Origin: Microbacterium sp. BR1
GTDB taxonomy: Bacteria; Actinomycetota; Actinomycetes; Actinomycetales; Microbacteriaceae
Assembly: GCF_002812725.1 (NCBI RefSeq)
Contig: NZ_NMUN01000010.1
Span: 62,001 to 126,000 of the forward strand
Direction: 5' to 3'
Length of the DNA: 64,000 nt
Shown: positions 61,470 to 64,000 of the stretch, piece after piece
How positions within the stretch are numbered: the first letter of the stretch is position 1
How the letters are laid out: each line of letters starts with the position of its first letter
Notes under the pieces: generated by a model
The model's input: only the letters and a program-made list of their open reading frames with translations
The model's database searches: none
Told to the model about the DNA's origin: nothing
Made by a program: the position numbers and the translations under genes

Positions 61470-63728
61470 GTGACGCACCTCTTCTTCGGTTCCGGCGTGC
61501 GGCGCGGTCCGGCGCCGGGAGGGTCCGACGTGCAGCGCGACCCGATCTTCGCCGGCCCGCGAGACGTCGTCCGTCGCAGAGGTTTCGGGCGCCTGGTGCG
61601 CGTCGCCGCCCTTCTCGCCGTGACGACATCCTTCGTGCTCGCCGGGACCTCCGTCGCTGCCGCGTCGCCCAGTCCCTCACCGACTCCCGATACCGCCGAG
61701 CCGACACTGGTTCTTTCGCCACTCGCACACGGCGTCGTGCCCTTCGGTGCGGCACTGAGCTCGACGATCGAGGTGTCGAACCCCACCTCCGCCGACCTGA
61801 GCCCGGCCGCACTCACGCTGGAACTCAGTGACGCGCCTCTGGGCACCACCGCAGAGTTGGACGACTGGATCGACGACGGCCGACTCGGCCCCGAGGCATC
61901 CGTCGTCGATCGTCCGGCGGTCGGCACGATCGCGCCGGGCGACAGCGGGATCGTGGTCTCGACGGTCGCTGCCGAGGCGCTGGCGGGTCGCGCGCCCGGT
62001 GTGTATGCGCTCTCCGCCACGTACGGCGGAGACGTCGTTTCCCGGAGCGCCATCGTGCTCCAGAACGAGAGCCCCGCGGCGTCCTCGATCGGAGTCATCG
62101 TCGCGGTCACCGCGGGTCCGCGCGCGGCCGGGCTTCTCTCCGCCGACGAGTTGACCGCGCTCACGGGCCCCCAGGGACGCCTCACGGCTGTGCTTTCGGG
62201 CGTCTCCGGCACCTCGGCTGTTCTCGCGGTCGACCCCTCGGTGCTCGCGTCGATCCGCGTCCTCGGCGATTCGGCGCCCGCCAGTGCACTCGCCTGGCTC
62301 GACCGGCTCGCGGCGCTGCCGAACGAGCGCTTTGCTCTGCAATTCGGGGACGCGGATGTCTCGGTGCAGGCGGACGCGGGACTGACCACGCTGCTCGAGC
62401 CCACCAGCCTGGACTACGCGATGTCCGCGGACGACTTCACGGGCTCGGGCCCCGCGTCGACCCCGAATCCCGATCCGGCGCCAACCGGGAGCGGTGTGGA
62501 TGACGACACCGCTGACGATGTCATCACTCTGCCGAGCCTGGATGAGCTTGTCTCCGTCCCCGGATCAGGGGCGGCGATCTTCTGGCCGGCTCAGGGCCGC
62601 GCCGACCAGAATGCGCTACGCGTGCTGACGCAGCAGCCCTCGCCGAGTGGCACCCCCGCGACGGTCCTGCTCAGCTCTGCCGAAGTCCGTCGATCCGAGG
62701 TGCGAGCGGCCGCAGCCACGGCTGACGGAATCCCGCTGCTCGTTTACGAAGCGGGATCGTCGAACGCGATGCGTGCGACTGCCGGCGCGCCGGCGGACGC
62801 CGCTCAGGCCTCATCCGCACGGATCTCCGCGCAGATCGCGCTCGAGGCGTCGAACTCGTCGGGCCCCCTCCTGATCACGACGGACCGGCTGCCCGAGGTC
62901 GGCGCCACCGCGCTGCGCGCCGCGATCGACACCGTCTTCGCCTATCCCGGCGTCGTCCCCGCAACTCTCAGCGCGCTCCTGGACGCCGAGCGGACCTCGG
63001 TCGAGAGCACCGCGCAACAGGACATGGAAGCCGCAACGCACCTGGACGCGCTTCTCGCGGGCGAGGCGAGCATCGCGAAGTTCTCGTCGATCATCGATGA
63101 CCCGTCGCTCCTGACGGCCCCCGAGCGATCTTCGATCCTGCAGCTGATCGGCGCGGGGTGGCGTGACGATCCAGAGGCATGGGCGGCGGCTCTCACCGCA
63201 CACGCGGATGTCACCACGAAGACGCTCACGTCCGTCGCGATACAGCAGCCCAGCACCGTGCAGCTCGTGAGCCCAGAAGCCGTTCTGCCCTTTTTCGTGC
63301 GCAACGACCTGCCGTTCCCCGTCAATGTCGTCCTCGTATCCACCCCCGACAACTTGCGCCTCGACGTCGAGCGCACCACGCCGGTACGGGCGGAGCCCGG
63401 CGTGAACACGCGAGTCGAAGTCGGGGTCCAAGCCCGCGTCGGCAGCGGCGAGGTGGGGATCGATCTACGCCTCCTCAGCCCCACCTTCGAGCAGGTCGGC
63501 CCCATCCAGCGGGCGGACGTCACCGTGCGCGCCGACTGGGAACGGATCGGAATCATCGGCCTCGGCGCGATCGTCGTGCTGCTCCTCGGTGCCGGCTTCG
63601 CTCGCACGGTGCTGCGTCGTCGTCGCGCTCGTGCGACTGACGCGACGAGCACCGAAGCGACGAACACCGACGATCCGGGAGCCGGCGAATCCAGCAACGA
63701 TCCCACGCCGAAATCGCGCGATGAGTAG
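61470..63728 (+). CDS. DUF6049 family secreted/membrane protein
   Basis: 752 residues from GTG 61470 (GTG 61431 is an alternative). A signal peptide lies at about 40-66 (LVRVAALLAVTTSFVLAGTS, cleaved near AAASP). The large extracellular part has a beta-sandwich start (VPFGAALSSTIEVSNPTSAD), a long variable middle, and RNDLPFPVNVVLVSTPDNLR before a single C-terminal helix (GIIGLGAIVVLLLGAGFA) with a basic cytosolic tail. Always next to murJ in actinobacteria, so a role in cell-envelope assembly is suspected. Its stop overlaps the murJ start by 8 bp. Confidence 0.85.
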   Translation: MTHLFFGSGVRRGPAPGGSDVQRDPIFAGPRDVVRRRGFGRLVRVAALLAVTTSFVLAGTSVAAASPSPSPTPDTAEPTLVLSPLAHGVVPFGAALSSTIEVSNPTSADLSPAALTLELSDAPLGTTAELDDWIDDGRLGPEASVVDRPAVGTIAPGDSGIVVSTVAAEALAGRAPGVYALSATYGGDVVSRSAIVLQNESPAASSIGVIVAVTAGPRAAGLLSADELTALTGPQGRLTAVLSGVSGTSAVLAVDPSVLASIRVLGDSAPASALAWLDRLAALPNERFALQFGDADVSVQADAGLTTLLEPTSLDYAMSADDFTGSGPASTPNPDPAPTGSGVDDDTADDVITLPSLDELVSVPGSGAAIFWPAQGRADQNALRVLTQQPSPSGTPATVLLSSAEVRRSEVRAAAATADGIPLLVYEAGSSNAMRATAGAPADAAQASSARISAQIALEASNSSGPLLITTDRLPEVGATALRAAIDTVFAYPGVVPATLSALLDAERTSVESTAQQDMEAATHLDALLAGEASIAKFSSIIDDPSLLTAPERSSILQLIGAGWRDDPEAWAAALTAHADVTTKTLTSVAIQQPSTVQLVSPEAVLPFFVRNDLPFPVNVVLVSTPDNLRLDVERTTPVRAEPGVNTRVEVGVQARVGSGEVGIDLRLLSPTFEQVGPIQRADVTVRADWERIGIIGLGAIVVLLLGAGFARTVLRRRRARATDATSTEATNTDDPGAGESSNDPTPKSRDE

Positions 63729-64000
63729 TCTCGGCCGCGCCAGCGCGATCCTCGGGGCGGGCACGCTCGTCTCACGCCTGACGGGCGTGGTCCGCTCCAT
63801 GGTTCTCGTGATGGCGATCGGATCCGTGTTCAGCGGTGCCGCGGACGCTTTCACGACGGCGAACATGCTGCCGAACAATATCTACGCGATCGTCTCCACG
63901 GGAATCCTCACGGGTGTGATCGTGCCGCAGATCGTGCGCGCCGCGGCACACGCAGACGGTGGGGGAGCGTTCGTTTCCAAGCTCCTCACGCTCGGCACCA
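63721..64000 (+). CDS. murJ: Lipid II flippase MurJ, N-terminal part (continues beyond window)
   Basis: First 93 residues visible. SSLGRASAILGAGTLVSRLT with GVVRSMVLVMAIG and DAFTTANMLPNNIYAIVSTG is the conserved MurJ/MviN N-terminus, including the Arg-containing first helices. It flips lipid II across the membrane for peptidoglycan synthesis. Overlaps the DUF6049 gene by 8 bp. Confidence 0.95.
   Translation, partial: MSSLGRASAILGAGTLVSRLTGVVRSMVLVMAIGSVFSGAADAFTTANMLPNNIYAIVSTGILTGVIVPQIVRAAAHADGGGAFVSKLLTLGT

Overview
The window comes from a high-GC Gram-positive chromosome, most likely a Microbacteriaceae actinobacterium of Microbacterium type. The reasons are the strong G/C third-position bias, GTG starts, the housekeeping order rpsF-ssb-rpsR-rplI-dnaB, the order cca - methyltransferase - DUF6049 protein - murJ, and a cell-wall protein with a LAxTG (class E sortase) signal. 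In related genomes these blocks usually lie within tens of kb of oriC. That placement is inference.

Layout. 1-2.3 kb: start of a sugar-type ABC binding lipoprotein and an unusual flavin-reductase/FCD fusion. 2.4-9.2 kb: a tightly overlapping urocanate/histidine degradation operon (hutU - M20 amidohydrolase - hutF - hutI - hutD) with a divergent IclR regulator and a perfect 22-bp palindrome between them. 9.5-24.5 kb: mixed genome: GNAT, luxS, siderophore-interacting protein, 2OG-Fe(II) oxygenase, SDR, VOC and PNPOx-like proteins, CorA, carboxylesterase, DMT and BCCT transporters, a BBE-type FAD oxidase with a divergent LuxR regulator, and an ArsR-dihydrofolate reductase-SRPBCC operon. Gene fragments (DUF4406-like, DUF1345-like) sit in two gaps.

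24.9-41.1 kb: a 14.5-kb catabolic island, all on the minus strand: GntR/FCD regulator, TRAP transporter DctPQM, ALDH, iron ADH, Ldh2-type dehydrogenase, RraA-like aldolase, D-2-hydroxyacid dehydrogenase, glycerate kinase, DeoR regulator, zinc ADH, DhnA/LsrF-type aldolase and FGGY kinase. Transposase debris lies on both sides: an IS256 remnant fused to a broken F420-dependent oxidoreductase on the left, and Mu/integrase-type plus IS1380 remnants on the right. The genes read as one pathway that imports an acidic carbohydrate and feeds it through glycerate and an aldolase. The substrate is unknown.

41.0-43.5 kb: a small CBASS-like defence locus with two cGAS/DncV-like nucleotidyltransferases around an S-4TM pore-forming effector; the second nucleotidyltransferase is cut off by the IS1380 remnant. 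43.7-49.9 kb: dnaB; a dnaB upstream region rich in DnaA-box-like sites; two secreted surface proteins, one with six chaplin-like repeats and a LALTG sorting signal; then rplI, rpsR, ssb, rpsF. 50.1-58.3 kb: a conserved hypothetical plus DUF3137 pair, an acetaldehyde dehydrogenase/DUF779/GAF-regulator/alcohol dehydrogenase module, and a divergent HxlR/flavodoxin-like reductase pair. 58.3-64 kb: cca, methyltransferase, DUF6049 protein and the start of murJ.

The items most worth following up are the two-cyclase S-4TM locus, the TRAP island with an unassigned substrate, the M20 enzyme inside the hut operon, and the chaplin-like LAxTG repeat protein.
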